A program made the translations under genes and the position numbers. From contig CAJYRQ010000013.1 in the NCBI GenBank assembly GCA_913777465.1, forward strand, positions 1-64,000: 64,000 nucleotides of DNA, read 5' to 3'. This stretch comes from an uncultured Chryseobacterium sp. Lineage in GTDB: Bacteria > Bacteroidota > Bacteroidia > Flavobacteriales > Weeksellaceae. The notes under the pieces are model-generated. The model saw only the letters and a list, made by a program, of their open reading frames with translations, ran no database searches and had not been told where the DNA came from. Positions 34,899 through 43,585 of the stretch are shown here, one piece after another; within the stretch, counting starts at the first letter, position 1, and every line of letters starts with the position of its first letter.

Positions 34899-35201
34899 AT
34901 GGGAAATAAAACGAAAGGTTTATTGGCATTAGTAGGTTTAGGAGCATTAGCATACTGGAAATACAAAAACTCTTCTGATGAAGATAAGCAAATGGTAAAA
35001 GACAAAATCAATACCGCAAAAGACAACCTGAACAAATGGAGCAACGATATTAAAGACAAAGCGAACAATGTAGCGTCTCAGGTAAAGGACAAAGCCAACG
35101 ACGTAGCTTCTCAGGTAAAAGACAAAGCAAGTGATGTAGCATCTCAGGCTCAGGATAAAGCAGATGATCTGAGAAACAGGACACAGGAAGTTGTAAGCTA
35201 A
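34899..35201 (+). CDS. Small LEA/YtxH-like repeat protein
   Basis: A 100-residue protein. An N-terminal hydrophobic segment (GLLALVGLGALAYWKY, about 7-22) resembles YtxH-type membrane anchors. The rest is a highly charged helix built from four 11-residue repeats of the form KDKANDVASQV (DNA period 33 bp), like the 11-mers of group 3 LEA proteins. Proteins of this kind are often induced by drying, osmotic or stationary-phase stress; that role is inferred. It is transcribed alone after the cyanophycin module and has a shared terminator downstream. Confidence 0.7.
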   Translation: MGNKTKGLLALVGLGALAYWKYKNSSDEDKQMVKDKINTAKDNLNKWSNDIKDKANNVASQVKDKANDVASQVKDKASDVASQAQDKADDLRNRTQEVVS

Positions 35202-35227
35202 ACAAATTTATTTTAACATTCATATAT

Positions 35228-35263
35228 AAAAGTCATCGTTGTTTTAATTACGATGACTTTTTT
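35228..35263. terminator. Bidirectional terminator overlapping the methyltransferase end
   Basis: An 11-bp stem (AAAAGTCATCG 35228-35238 with CGATGACTTTT 35251-35261) followed by T. The right arm is also the last codons of the minus-strand methyltransferase gene. Confidence 0.75.
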
Positions 35264-36045
35264 ATGGCTTCAACAGCATATACGAGTGGAATTTTATTGC
35301 CGAACTGCGGGATTCTCCACTTTCCTTTTTCAAATTCATTTACATGCCGGAAACAGGGATACGGTGAGCAGTCAAATTCTTTAAACTGTGTGATTTCCAT
35401 CTGATTCAGAATCAGGTTCTGAAGTACATCGGCGAGAGGATGATTCCACATCACATATTCCTGAACCAGATCGGCCGACTGATAAGCATACGTCCCTTCA
35501 TAAGTTTCGATGATTGGTTTTTCATTAAAATAATTATACTTTATGCCTTCAAAGTCGTCATCAAACATCCATACCACCGGATGGAATTCTGCCATTACAA
35601 ATTTTCCTCCCGGCTTTAAAAACCGGTTGATGATTTCAGCCCATTTTTTTAAATCAGGGAGCCAGCCAATGGTTCCGTAGCTTGTAAAAACCATATCGAA
35701 TTTACGATCCAGGATATTGGGCAGGTTATATAAATCGGTACAAATAAATTCCGTACTCGTTTCTGCTTTCCGGGCCAGATTTTTTGCGGCCTCAATTGCT
35801 GTATCGGAAAGATCGACTCCGGTAACCTGAGCCCCCAGTCTTGATAAAGAAATGGAATCCTGGCCGAAATGGCATTGTAAGTGCAGAATGCTTTTACCGA
35901 CTATTTCTCCCAAAAGCTCCAATTCTATGGAATTTAATGATGTTCTTCCTTTCAGAAATTCGTCTACAAAGTAAAAATCAGATTTCAGATGAGGTTCAAC
36001 CTTGGCGTTCCAGGATTTTCTGTTGGTTTCAAGATAATTCTCCAT
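35248..36045 (-). CDS. Class I SAM-dependent methyltransferase
   Basis: A 265-residue class I methyltransferase. The SAM motif I is LHLQCHFGQDSISLSRLG with the acidic ribose contact in VTGVDLSD; motif II/III (FDMVFTSYGTIGWLPDL) and FLKPGGKFVMAEFHP follow. Residues typical of small-molecule methyltransferases are present, but no substrate can be assigned. It is the last gene of a three-gene minus-strand group (36850-37788, 36063-36794, this gene). Confidence 0.85.
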   Translation of the reverse strand: MENYLETNRKSWNAKVEPHLKSDFYFVDEFLKGRTSLNSIELELLGEIVGKSILHLQCHFGQDSISLSRLGAQVTGVDLSDTAIEAAKNLARKAETSTEFICTDLYNLPNILDRKFDMVFTSYGTIGWLPDLKKWAEIINRFLKPGGKFVMAEFHPVVWMFDDDFEGIKYNYFNEKPIIETYEGTYAYQSADLVQEYVMWNHPLADVLQNLILNQMEITQFKEFDCSPYPCFRHVNEFEKGKWRIPQFGNKIPLVYAVEAIKKSS

Positions 36046-36062
36046 GATTAAAGTTTTTTAGA

Positions 36063-36794
36063 TTAATTCCCCTGGATCACATAATTTTTCACCAACAGTT
36101 TTCTTTCAGGCTTCGCAGAATCATCAGGCCTGAACCATACCTCTACCCTGCTCCCGTAATAATTTCCCCATTCGCCTTCTTCAACGACAAATATATTGTC
36201 TGATTCGAATTCTTCCAGTTCATCCGATGTGTTTTCCACCTCCAGTTGGGTTTCTCTTTTAATCTTTTTTGCAGACAGCAGCCTGTTGGTCGTCAGATCA
36301 AAAAGTTTCAGATAAATTTTCCCTTTTTCAATTTTATTAAGGAATACATCGTATTTATACTGTCCGGGCTGCTGATAATTATACAAAAGAACATCCTGGC
36401 CTTTTACTTCGACCAGCGGCTTCTCATCCATCCCGATGAAATCCAGTGGCATCTCCACTTTTACATTATTCGGATTTACAATATTGCCTTTATATTCTTT
36501 ATACGGGCTTTTTGGAGTAAGAATGAAGAAAAAAACACAGGCGATAAAAGTAAATACTACGGAAAGTATGATCTGAACAAAGCCTTCTTTAAAGCGCTTT
36601 TTGAATAATTTTGAAATTCCCAGAAGCGTGTAAACCAAACCGGTACACAATGGAATAATAAAACATAAATTCCAAACGGTTTTCGTAACGGGAAGAATCC
36701 ACATCAATAACCAGAAGAAGATACTGATGGCCGTAATAAAAAAAGGAGCAGACCATTTCCCGTTGATGATTTTGAGAATAAATGATTTTATCAT
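36063..36794 (-). CDS. Membrane protein of unknown function
   Basis: A 243-residue protein with three predicted membrane segments in the first 110 residues (around 14-34, 40-62, 72-95) and a soluble, mostly extracytoplasmic C-terminal part (about 100-243, with NVKVEMPLDFIGMDEKPLVE and EEGEWGNYYGSRVEVWFRP). No family recognised. The frame is open upstream to 36908, but that would overlap the preceding gene; ATG 36794 (MIKSFILKII) gives a better membrane protein start. Confidence 0.65.
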   Translation of the reverse strand: MIKSFILKIINGKWSAPFFITAISIFFWLLMWILPVTKTVWNLCFIIPLCTGLVYTLLGISKLFKKRFKEGFVQIILSVVFTFIACVFFFILTPKSPYKEYKGNIVNPNNVKVEMPLDFIGMDEKPLVEVKGQDVLLYNYQQPGQYKYDVFLNKIEKGKIYLKLFDLTTNRLLSAKKIKRETQLEVENTSDELEEFESDNIFVVEEGEWGNYYGSRVEVWFRPDDSAKPERKLLVKNYVIQGN

Positions 36795-36849
36795 AATTAA
36801 CTTAGTGATTTTCTTTTTGAATTGTTTAATTGGATTGTGTCCGGCAGTT

Positions 36850-37788
36850 TTATAGCCTTTCGAGCAGTTTCCTTTTCTGTTCGGCAAACTCCTGTTCCGT
36901 GAGAACACCCAGCTCTTTTAATTTACCCAGCTTTTCCAGCTGTTGGATAATGACCTCCGCTGACTCTTTTTTTTCACCGGATATATTTTGAGGGCTTGTT
37001 TCAGGGCTGCTTTTCTGCTGGAACGGCGATTCCTGATCCGGCAGGTTATAAAGATCAAAAGAGGAAGCCTGAATTCGTTGTTGTTGTTGTTGTTGTTGTT
37101 GTTGTGAAGCGGACTGGCCTGCATAGCCATTCAGATACTGACTGAAAGCGCTGCTGAACTTTCTGCCGTCGCTTTTATTATGAAGCCTGAATTCTGCTGA
37201 AGAACCGTTTTTAGAAATAATTCTCAGGGTCGAATACAGAAGGCTTTCCACATGATCAACCGAACGGATATTGTGATATGGATATTCATCGATCTGCACA
37301 TTTCCCAAAATTTTCTTGTCGATGAAAACCACTCTCTTATAAGTGGAAAAAATAAGCCCTTCTGTTTTTCCGGGGATGGTTAATGCTTCTGCAATGGCAA
37401 TAAGTTTTTCATCCCTTTCTAAAATATTAATCAGTTCTTTTACTTCACCATTCGCCAGAATACTTAATCTCGCATTCAGGGCAACAATCTGATCCTGAAT
37501 TTCATCGAACCTCGTCGGTGTACCGCCAAATCCGAAAGTCGGCGCTCCGGTATTCTGAAAACTTGAAGAGTGGGTGTTTTCAGAGACCCCGATTTTTCCC
37601 TGAAGGATAATTCCTCGAATCTCAGCAAGAAAAAACTGATTAAGATTACTGATGACGTCTTTGTTGAGGGCAGCAGCTCGGTTCAGACAGCTGTTGCACA
37701 GCAAATGCCCGTCTGCCAGTTTATTTTCACCTGCTGCCGTATCCATTAAGGTTAATGGGTTACCGCATAATCCGCAAATTGTATTCAT
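36850..37788 (-). CDS. Zinc-ribbon, PH-like and SHOCT domain protein
   Basis: A 312-residue protein. The N-terminus CGLCGN with CNSCL about 30 residues on is a zinc ribbon. A bacterial PH-like domain (about 130-220: KTEGLIFSTYKRVVFIDKKI, EYPYHNIRSVDH) follows. A run of nine Gln encoded by nine identical CAA codons comes next. The end is a SHOCT domain (IIQQLEKLGKLKELGVLTE). SHOCT proteins are thought to act as oligomerisation modules. Function unknown. First gene of a three-gene operon. Confidence 0.75.
   Translation of the reverse strand: MNTICGLCGNPLTLMDTAAGENKLADGHLLCNSCLNRAAALNKDVISNLNQFFLAEIRGIILQGKIGVSENTHSSSFQNTGAPTFGFGGTPTRFDEIQDQIVALNARLSILANGEVKELINILERDEKLIAIAEALTIPGKTEGLIFSTYKRVVFIDKKILGNVQIDEYPYHNIRSVDHVESLLYSTLRIISKNGSSAEFRLHNKSDGRKFSSAFSQYLNGYAGQSASQQQQQQQQQRIQASSFDLYNLPDQESPFQQKSSPETSPQNISGEKKESAEVIIQQLEKLGKLKELGVLTEQEFAEQKRKLLERL
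37078..37104. repeat. (TTG)9 trinucleotide repeat encoding polyGln
   Basis: Nine perfect TTG units on the plus strand, CAA on the coding strand, inside the SHOCT protein gene. Slippage here would change protein length by whole residues without a frameshift. Confidence 0.9.
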
Positions 37789-37963
37789 ACATTATTAGTT
37801 TTAAGTTTTTCAGTTACAAATTACAAAATCATTTTGTTTTTTAAGGCTTTGAAGAAAATAAGCAATTTTCAGATGGGCGGCTGACTGTATGATCAACCGT
37901 AAAAACTTCACCATATCTAATCGCAGCTGCTTCAAACCTGGATTATTTTATTTAAAATTCTCT

Positions 37964-38611
37964 TCAATGTTCCTTCTCTATCACAATGGAGGTGTAAAAA
38001 CTGTGTATTTTCCAGCCCAAAAATTCATATAAAAGTTTTCCCTGCCCGGTAGCCACCAGGAAATTTTCCGAAACTCCTTTTAATGCTGCCATACGATGAA
38101 GCTCTTTTATAATCTGAGTGGCCAGCCCTTTCCGCTGATGTTCTTTTTCCGTTTTTATACGGTCATAAATGGCAAGTCCGTCTACAATAATCAATCGCCC
38201 TATGGCCGCCTCTTCTTTATTCCCGCTATTGATTCTTGCAACAAAAACATCAGGCTTTTGCTGAAAAATTTCCATTGAATAGCCCACCGGTAGCGGTTTT
38301 TCCGGAACCATCATTTTTTCCGGACCGTACATCATATAACCCTGCGGCTGAATTTTCCACCGATTGGGAATAAGTCTGCTGAATTCTTCCGGATGTGCGC
38401 AGACCTTCAGATAGATCCACGGCTCACGGATGGATTCTGCAAGGCTGATAAAATCTTCATTTACCTGTGGAAATACATATCTGACTTTTTGCTCTTCATC
38501 TCCTACAAGAACCCTGTATCCGGATTTCCAGGCTTCCGGCAAAGGCTTGTCTCTCGAAACAGACCAGCCTTTAAGCCATTTTTCCAAAAGATCTTCCGGA
38601 ACCTGATTCAT
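37964..38611 (-). CDS. GNAT family N-acetyltransferase
   Basis: A 215-residue protein whose C-terminal half is a GNAT domain: the acetyl-CoA loop is KEHQRKGLATQIIKEL at about 157-172, with the GRLIIVDGLAIYDRI strand before it. The first 100 residues are an extra domain without a clear match. Acceptor unknown. Its ATG overlaps the hisS stop by one base (TAATG), so it is translationally coupled to hisS. Confidence 0.8.
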   Translation of the reverse strand: MNQVPEDLLEKWLKGWSVSRDKPLPEAWKSGYRVLVGDEEQKVRYVFPQVNEDFISLAESIREPWIYLKVCAHPEEFSRLIPNRWKIQPQGYMMYGPEKMMVPEKPLPVGYSMEIFQQKPDVFVARINSGNKEEAAIGRLIIVDGLAIYDRIKTEKEHQRKGLATQIIKELHRMAALKGVSENFLVATGQGKLLYEFLGWKIHSFYTSIVIEKEH

Positions 38612-39963
38612 TATTTATTTAAAAAATCTTCTAAAGAAACAGTCTTTTGTTCTCCGGCTTTAAGGTCTTTATAGGTTACTGTCCCGTTTTTGATTTCTTC
38701 TTCCCCTAAGAAGACAAGTTTGCTGATGCCTTTCTTTTCGGCGTAGGTAAACTGTTTTCCGATCTTAGCATTTTCAGGATAGATCTCAGCAGAAATCCCT
38801 TTTTCCCTCAGTTGTCTGATGATTTTTAAAGCCTCAAGGGCTTCCTCTCCTCCGAAATTGGCAAACAGGTATTCAATTTTGGATGCTGCTTCTTCCGGGA
38901 AAAGTCCCAGTTCTTCCATTACCAGGTAAATCCGGTCGAGTCCGAAAGAAATCCCGATTCCCGGGATATTTTTCACACCGAAAACTTCTGTAAGATTATC
39001 ATATCTTCCGCCGCCGCCGATGGAACCCATCTGCACTTCATCTGCCTTCACTTCGAAAATGGCGCCGGTATAATAATCCAGACCTCTGGCTAAGGTAATA
39101 TCAAACCTGAGGTTCTGAATATCCACTCCAAGGTTTAAAGATTGGGTAATAACGGTTTCCAGTTCTTCCACTCCCTTCAGTCCGGTTTCATTTCCGGCAA
39201 ACTTTTCTTTCAGCTGAAGCAGGTTTTCCAGTGCATCATCCGATTGGGTAAACAGGAAATCCAGTTTATCAATGGATTCCCGGGTGATTCCGCGTTCCAG
39301 CAATTCTTTTACGACCCCTTCTTTCCCGATTTTGTCCAGCTTATCCAAAGCTACGGTAAAATCGATCAGCTTATCGGTAATTCCTGCGAATTCTGCCAAT
39401 CCGGAAAGAATCTTCCGGTTGTTGATGTGAATGGTTACGGAAACGCCAAGCTCTGTAAATGACTTCAGATACAATTGAATAAGATCTACTTCCTGCAAAA
39501 GGCTTTCACTTCCTACCACATCGGCATCACACTGATAAAACTCCCTGAATCTGCCTTTTTGAGGACGATCGGCCCTCCATACCGGCTGGATCTGGTAACG
39601 CTTGAAAGGAAAAGTAAGCTGGTTGTGGTTCATGGCCACGAACCTTGCAAAAGGTACGGTAAGGTCGTAACGAAGGGCTTTATCTGAAATCTGGGAAGTA
39701 AGTTTCTGCTGGCTTTTATTTTCCCAATCTTGCTGATTCACTTTTGAAGTATAATCCCCTGAATTTAAAATCTTAAAGATCAGCCGGTCTCCTTCTTCTC
39801 CGTATTTTCCCGTCAAGGTAGAAAGATTTTCAAAGCTTGGGGTTTCCAGCGGCTGAAAACCGAAGAGTTCAAAGTTTCTCTGTAAGGTATTGATGATGTA
39901 TCTTCTTCGGGAAACTTCCAATGCGGTAAAATCTCTCGTTCCTTTTGCTAAGCCTGGTTTCAT
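38611..39963 (-). CDS. hisS: Histidyl-tRNA synthetase
   Basis: A 450-residue class II synthetase that charges tRNA-His. Visible signatures: [17 protein letters not shown], the motif 2 region [20 protein letters not shown] followed by QCDADVVGS, the His-specific [15 protein letters not shown], and [13 protein letters not shown]. The C-terminal anticodon-binding domain ([17 protein letters not shown]) follows. First gene of a two-gene operon with the GNAT gene. A TATTTTTG -7 box (plus-strand 40002-40009) lies 38 bp upstream. Confidence 0.96.
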   Translation of the reverse strand: MKPGLAKGTRDFTALEVSRRRYIINTLQRNFELFGFQPLETPSFENLSTLTGKYGEEGDRLIFKILNSGDYTSKVNQQDWENKSQQKLTSQISDKALRYDLTVPFARFVAMNHNQLTFPFKRYQIQPVWRADRPQKGRFREFYQCDADVVGSESLLQEVDLIQLYLKSFTELGVSVTIHINNRKILSGLAEFAGITDKLIDFTVALDKLDKIGKEGVVKELLERGITRESIDKLDFLFTQSDDALENLLQLKEKFAGNETGLKGVEELETVITQSLNLGVDIQNLRFDITLARGLDYYTGAIFEVKADEVQMGSIGGGGRYDNLTEVFGVKNIPGIGISFGLDRIYLVMEELGLFPEEAASKIEYLFANFGGEEALEALKIIRQLREKGISAEIYPENAKIGKQFTYAEKKGISKLVFLGEEEIKNGTVTYKDLKAGEQKTVSLEDFLNK

Positions 39964-40001
39964 TTTATAATAGATAAATGATGATTAATATTTGTAAGCA
40001 G

Positions 40002-40009
40002 CAAAAATA
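40002..40009 (-). promoter_or_regulatory. -7 promoter element of hisS
   Basis: CAAAAATA on the plus strand reads TATTTTTG on the minus strand. A TTTG (plus-strand CAAA at 40033-40036) lies 23 nt upstream, slightly longer than the usual spacing. Confidence 0.4.
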
Positions 40010-40035
40010 AGGAATTGAGCCGACTTTTAAGACAA

Positions 40036-40067
40036 ACAAAAAGCCGGAGCACCATAATCTCCGGCTT
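40036..40067 (-). terminator. Terminator after HRDC gene
   Basis: A 9-bp perfect stem (AAGCCGGAG 40041-40049 with CTCCGGCTT 40059-40067) with A at 40038-40042 as minus-strand U tract. Confidence 0.8.
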
Positions 40068-40110
40068 CGGGTAAAAATAATAATCCCTTCACTTGTGTTT
40101 CTGCGTCAAA

Positions 40111-40563
40111 TCAAATGCTTTCCAGAAGCTCCAGGATTTCTTCGCCATAATTTTCGATCTTATGTTTTCCAAAACCTTTAATATCCAGAAGCTCTTCTTT
40201 CTTTGCCGGTTTGTATTTGGCTACTGACAAGAGTTCCTTGTTGGTAGCGATAAAATAGGACGGCAGATTCTGCTCTTTGGCTTTTTCAGATCGCCAGTAT
40301 TTCAGGGCCTCCAGGATTGCTGTTTCATCGGAAGTCAAGGCATCGTCTTCTGCAGAATATTTTACATGTTTCGGCTCTTTTACAGAATCCTTTGCGATCT
40401 TTATTTCGTCGAAATACATCACTACGGACCAATAGTTTTCATCATTTACAAATGCCGTTTCCACTTTGATGATTTCGTGCGACTCCAGAAAAGCATCGAG
40501 CATTCTCTGATCTTTATGAAGGAATTCTTCATTTATTCTTATTTTAAAAACTTTTACTTTCAT
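40111..40563 (-). CDS. HRDC domain protein
   Basis: A 150-residue protein. The C-terminal 75 residues are an HRDC nucleic-acid-binding domain (EALKYWRSEKAKEQNLPSY, LLDIKGFGKHKIENYGEEIL), as found at the end of RecQ helicases and RNase D. The N-terminal half (MKVKVFKIRINEEFLHKDQR) is a small ferredoxin-like region typical of flavobacterial stand-alone HRDC proteins. It follows ssb by 17 bp, suggesting a DNA metabolism role. Confidence 0.8.
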   Translation of the reverse strand: MKVKVFKIRINEEFLHKDQRMLDAFLESHEIIKVETAFVNDENYWSVVMYFDEIKIAKDSVKEPKHVKYSAEDDALTSDETAILEALKYWRSEKAKEQNLPSYFIATNKELLSVAKYKPAKKEELLDIKGFGKHKIENYGEEILELLESI

Positions 40564-40580
40564 GGCAGTACTTTTTATGG

Positions 40581-40913
40581 TTATTTGCCTCCCAATAAGA
40601 GGATTTCTTCTACCCGGATCTCGGTAATGAATCTCTTCACGCCGTCTTTATCGTCATAAGAACGGTAAGTAAGTTTTCCTTCTATTGCAAGTTCTTTTCC
40701 TTTCGGGGCATATTTCTGAAGGATTTCCGCCGTTTTCCCGAAGGCAACCAGATTGTGCCATTGGGTCTCTTCTACTTTCTCTCCTTTTGCATTCGTATAA
40801 TGATCGCTGGTAGCGAGAGATACGCTGGCTTTTGAGGTTCCGTTTTCAAAGTTGATTACTTCTACTTCTTTTCCTGTGTGCCCGATGAGTGTAATTTTGT
40901 TTCTTAGTGACAT
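40581..40913 (-). CDS. ssb: Single-stranded DNA-binding protein
   Basis: A 110-residue OB-fold SSB: MSLRNKITLIGHTGKEVEV, the EETQWHNLVAFGKTAEILQKY signature and LAIEGKLTYRSYDDKDG. It ends soon after the OB fold and lacks the acidic C-terminal tip of housekeeping SSB, so it may be a second SSB or have reduced partner binding. Co-transcribed with the HRDC protein. Confidence 0.9.
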   Translation of the reverse strand: MSLRNKITLIGHTGKEVEVINFENGTSKASVSLATSDHYTNAKGEKVEETQWHNLVAFGKTAEILQKYAPKGKELAIEGKLTYRSYDDKDGVKRFITEIRVEEILLLGGK

Positions 40914-41040
40914 AATGTGTAATTTTTAAAGTTAATATTCAGATCAGAGACGTTCACTGCTTTCTCAAATCTCTGTTGCAAAGATTGCCAGATTCCACTG
41001 CCTGAGTCGGGAGAAAATTATTTAAATTCGTTTGTAGTCG

Positions 41041-41069
41041 TTTGTAAACGGATAAAATCCGTATATTTG
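41041..41069 (+). promoter_or_regulatory. Promoter of HPP gene
   Basis: TTTG at 41041-41044 and TATATTTG at 41062-41069 with a 17-nt spacer. The -7 box ends 5 nt before the ATG at 41075, so the mRNA would be nearly leaderless. Confidence 0.55.
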
Positions 41070-41074
41070 AAGAT

Positions 41075-41677
41075 ATGAAGAAGACGATAAAAAGAACATA
41101 CCGGGTTTCCAAATATGTGATTTACCGGGAAACGCTGGTAGACTGGAAAGAACATTTCTGGTCGTTCCTGGGTGCATTTTTCGGCATCGGGATTATTGCT
41201 TTTATCCAGTCGCACAGTCTTTCGGAAACGGAGAATATTTTTCTTATCGGTTCCTTCGGCGCTTCGAGCGTATTGATTTACGGTGCTATCCAGAGTCCTT
41301 TGGCCCAGCCGCGCAATCTTATCGGCGGGCATTTGCTTTCAGCTTTAGTGGGCGTTACCGTTTATAAAATCGTTCCGGATATTATCTGGCTTTCCGCACC
41401 TTTAGCCGTTGCTCTTTCAATCGTCCTGATGCAGTACACCAAAACGCTGCATCCACCCGGGGGTGCCACCGCATTGATTGCCGTAAGCTCTACAGGGAAA
41501 ATTCCTGAACTGGGCTTCTGGTATGTCCTGTCGCCTGTACTGTCAGGCTGTCTGATTTTACTGCTTGTGGCACTCTTTTTCAATAATATAACACCTAACC
41601 GAAGCTACCCGGCGCATAACCGGCTGATGAAACTTCTCAGAAAAAAACACACTCACCCTCACCAACTGAAAAAATAA
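41075..41677 (+). CDS. HPP family membrane protein
   Basis: A 200-residue HPP-family protein with four or five membrane segments. The family signature is LHPPGGATALIAV at about 127-139; FGASSVLIYGAIQSPLAQPRN is also conserved. HPP proteins of cyanobacteria and plants transport nitrite, but many bacterial members are uncharacterised. First gene of a plus-strand run continuing to 45.9 kb; the next gene begins 2 bp after its stop. Confidence 0.88.
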   Translation: MKKTIKRTYRVSKYVIYRETLVDWKEHFWSFLGAFFGIGIIAFIQSHSLSETENIFLIGSFGASSVLIYGAIQSPLAQPRNLIGGHLLSALVGVTVYKIVPDIIWLSAPLAVALSIVLMQYTKTLHPPGGATALIAVSSTGKIPELGFWYVLSPVLSGCLILLLVALFFNNITPNRSYPAHNRLMKLLRKKHTHPHQLKK

Positions 41678-41679
41678 AA

Positions 41680-42027
41680 ATGATGGAATGTATCGAATGC
41701 GGCGAAAAAATTATCGGAAGATCAGACAAAAAATTTTGCAATGATGCCTGCCGGAATGCCTACAACAACAAACAGAATAAGGATTCCAACAACCTGATGC
41801 GGAATGTGAATAACAAGCTCCGCAGGAACTACAGGATCCTGACAGAAGTAAATACCGACGGTAAGACAAAAATTACAAAGTCTAGGCTTGATGGCTTGGG
41901 TTTTGATTTTGAGTATTTCACCAATCTGAAGGTTTATAAAAATGGATCCGAATATAAATTCATCTACGATTATGGCTATAAACTTCTGGATGACGACTTT
42001 GTCCTGATTGTAAAAAATCAGTCGTGA
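41680..42027 (+). CDS. Small zinc-ribbon protein
   Basis: A 115-residue protein. The N-terminus has a treble-clef/zinc-ribbon motif: CIECGEKI then FCNDACRNAY, giving four Cys. The remainder (about 45-115) is a beta-rich domain (RRNYRILTEVNTDGKTKITK, YKFIYDYGYKLLDDDFVLIV) that I do not recognise. The start may be the first or second of two adjacent ATGs. It directly follows the HPP gene. Confidence 0.7.
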   Translation: MMECIECGEKIIGRSDKKFCNDACRNAYNNKQNKDSNNLMRNVNNKLRRNYRILTEVNTDGKTKITKSRLDGLGFDFEYFTNLKVYKNGSEYKFIYDYGYKLLDDDFVLIVKNQS

Positions 42028-42047
42028 AATCTCCTTAATACTGAAAC

Positions 42048-42953
42048 ATGAAAGAAACTGTCCTGATTACCGGAGCCAACGGATTAATTGCCAAAGAATT
42101 ATCAAAAAGACTTGAAAAAGAATATACTGTCCGTTTTTTAACTCGGAAGAAAAAGCATAACAGTGAATTTGAATGGGACCTTAAAAATGGTACCGTTGAT
42201 GAAGCTGCATTTGAAAACATTTCGCATGTCATCCATTTGGCCGGAGCCGGAGTTGCCGAAAAGAGATGGACCGATGAAAGAAAAAAAGAAATTATCTCAA
42301 GCCGGGTAGATTCTGCCCGGCTGATTCTGAAAACCTTACAGAAGAATAACCAAAAGTTGAAATCCTTTGTTTCCGCTTCCGGAATCAACTATTACGGTAC
42401 CGAAACCACCGAAAAAATATTTACCGAAGAGGACGGACCGGGAAATGACTTTCTGAGTAAAGTCACCGTTATCTGGGAACAGGCTGCCGACGAATTTAAA
42501 AACAAACAGGCTGCGGAACGGGTCGTAAAAATGAGGACGGGTGTTGTTCTTTCTGAAAAAGAAGGTGCCCTGAAAAAAATGCTTCCGACCATAAAGGCTG
42601 GCATCGGATCTCCGCTGGGTACAGGAAAACAATATATGCCCTGGATTCATATTCACGACATCTGCTCGATGTATGAATTTGCCCTGAAAAATCCTGAACT
42701 ACAAGGCGCTTTCAATGCGGTTGCTCCCGAGCATGCTACTAACAGGGACCTGACGGAAAAAGCTGCGCAGGTGCTGAAAAAACCTTTATTTATGCCTAAC
42801 GTCCCGGGATTTATCCTGAAGCTGATCTTCGGCGAGCTATCGGTAGCGGTTCTGGAAGGTTCAAGGGCTTCCTGTGAAAAGATACAAAGCGCAGGATTTC
42901 AGTTTAAATTCCCTCACCTGACGGAAGCATTGAAAGACTTATTAAAAAATTAA
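42048..42953 (+). CDS. TIGR01777-family NAD(P)-dependent epimerase
   Basis: A 301-residue extended short-chain dehydrogenase. The Rossmann motif is VLITGANGLIAKELS (TGxxGxI form). The family pattern includes VIHLAGAGVAEKRWTDERKKE, FVSASGINYYGTE in place of YxxxK, and the C-terminal DUF1731 region (PLFMPNVPGFILKLIFGE, AVLEGSRA). Reaction unknown. 21 bp after the zinc-ribbon gene and 20 bp before nudK. Confidence 0.88.
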   Translation: MKETVLITGANGLIAKELSKRLEKEYTVRFLTRKKKHNSEFEWDLKNGTVDEAAFENISHVIHLAGAGVAEKRWTDERKKEIISSRVDSARLILKTLQKNNQKLKSFVSASGINYYGTETTEKIFTEEDGPGNDFLSKVTVIWEQAADEFKNKQAAERVVKMRTGVVLSEKEGALKKMLPTIKAGIGSPLGTGKQYMPWIHIHDICSMYEFALKNPELQGAFNAVAPEHATNRDLTEKAAQVLKKPLFMPNVPGFILKLIFGELSVAVLEGSRASCEKIQSAGFQFKFPHLTEALKDLLKN

Positions 42954-42972
42954 AAATCAGATTATCCAGATT

Positions 42973-43554
42973 ATGCACGATACAAAAGTGACTATAGAAA
43001 AAACGGAGATTTTGTCCGACAATTGGTATACGCTGAAGAAAGTAACGTTCAGTATCAGGAAAAAAGACGGAACATTTGAACAGCAGAGCCGCGAGGCCTA
43101 TGACCGGGGAAATGGTGCCGTTATTCTTTTATATAACAAAAAAGAGGAAAAGGTGATTTTAACGCAACAGTTCCGGCTGCCCACTTTTATCAACGGAAAT
43201 GCATCGGGTATGATGATTGAAGCCTGTGCGGGTCTCCTGGACAACGACAATCCGGAAGAATGCATCAAAAGAGAAACCGAAGAAGAAACCGGCTACAAAA
43301 TTTCCCACGTAGAAAAAATATTTGAAGCCTATATGTCGCCGGGATCCGTAACGGAGATCCTCCACTTTTTCATTGCGGAATATTCGGAAGAGCTGAAAAT
43401 CAACGATGGCGGCGGACTTGCAGATGAAGGCGAAGACATCGAAGTGCTGGAACTCCCGTTTGATCAGACATTAACCATGATCGATTCGGGAGAGATTAGA
43501 GATGCCAAAACCATCATGCTGCTTCAGCACCTGAGAATAAAAAATATTTTATAA
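42973..43554 (+). CDS. nudK: Nudix hydrolase, GDP-mannose pyrophosphatase NudK-like
   Basis: A 193-residue Nudix protein of the ADP-ribose/GDP-mannose group. The Nudix box reads ECIKRETEEETGYK, after EACAGLLDNDNP exactly as in NudK homologues; AYMSPGSVTEILHFF is the loop seen in nucleotide-sugar hydrolases. It would cleave GDP-mannose or a related nucleoside diphosphate sugar. Substrate choice is by similarity only. Confidence 0.85.
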   Translation: MHDTKVTIEKTEILSDNWYTLKKVTFSIRKKDGTFEQQSREAYDRGNGAVILLYNKKEEKVILTQQFRLPTFINGNASGMMIEACAGLLDNDNPEECIKRETEEETGYKISHVEKIFEAYMSPGSVTEILHFFIAEYSEELKINDGGGLADEGEDIEVLELPFDQTLTMIDSGEIRDAKTIMLLQHLRIKNIL

Positions 43555-43585
43555 ATTCAACCGTTCTTATTATAAATCCTATCCA

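Noticed and set aside
35040-35170. 33-bp period considered as a CRISPR or minisatellite
   Set aside because: The period equals 11 codons and the variation is mostly synonymous, so it reflects protein repeats.
37078-37104. Trinucleotide run considered as a CRISPR or satellite array
   Set aside because: It is a simple in-frame codon repeat without spacers.
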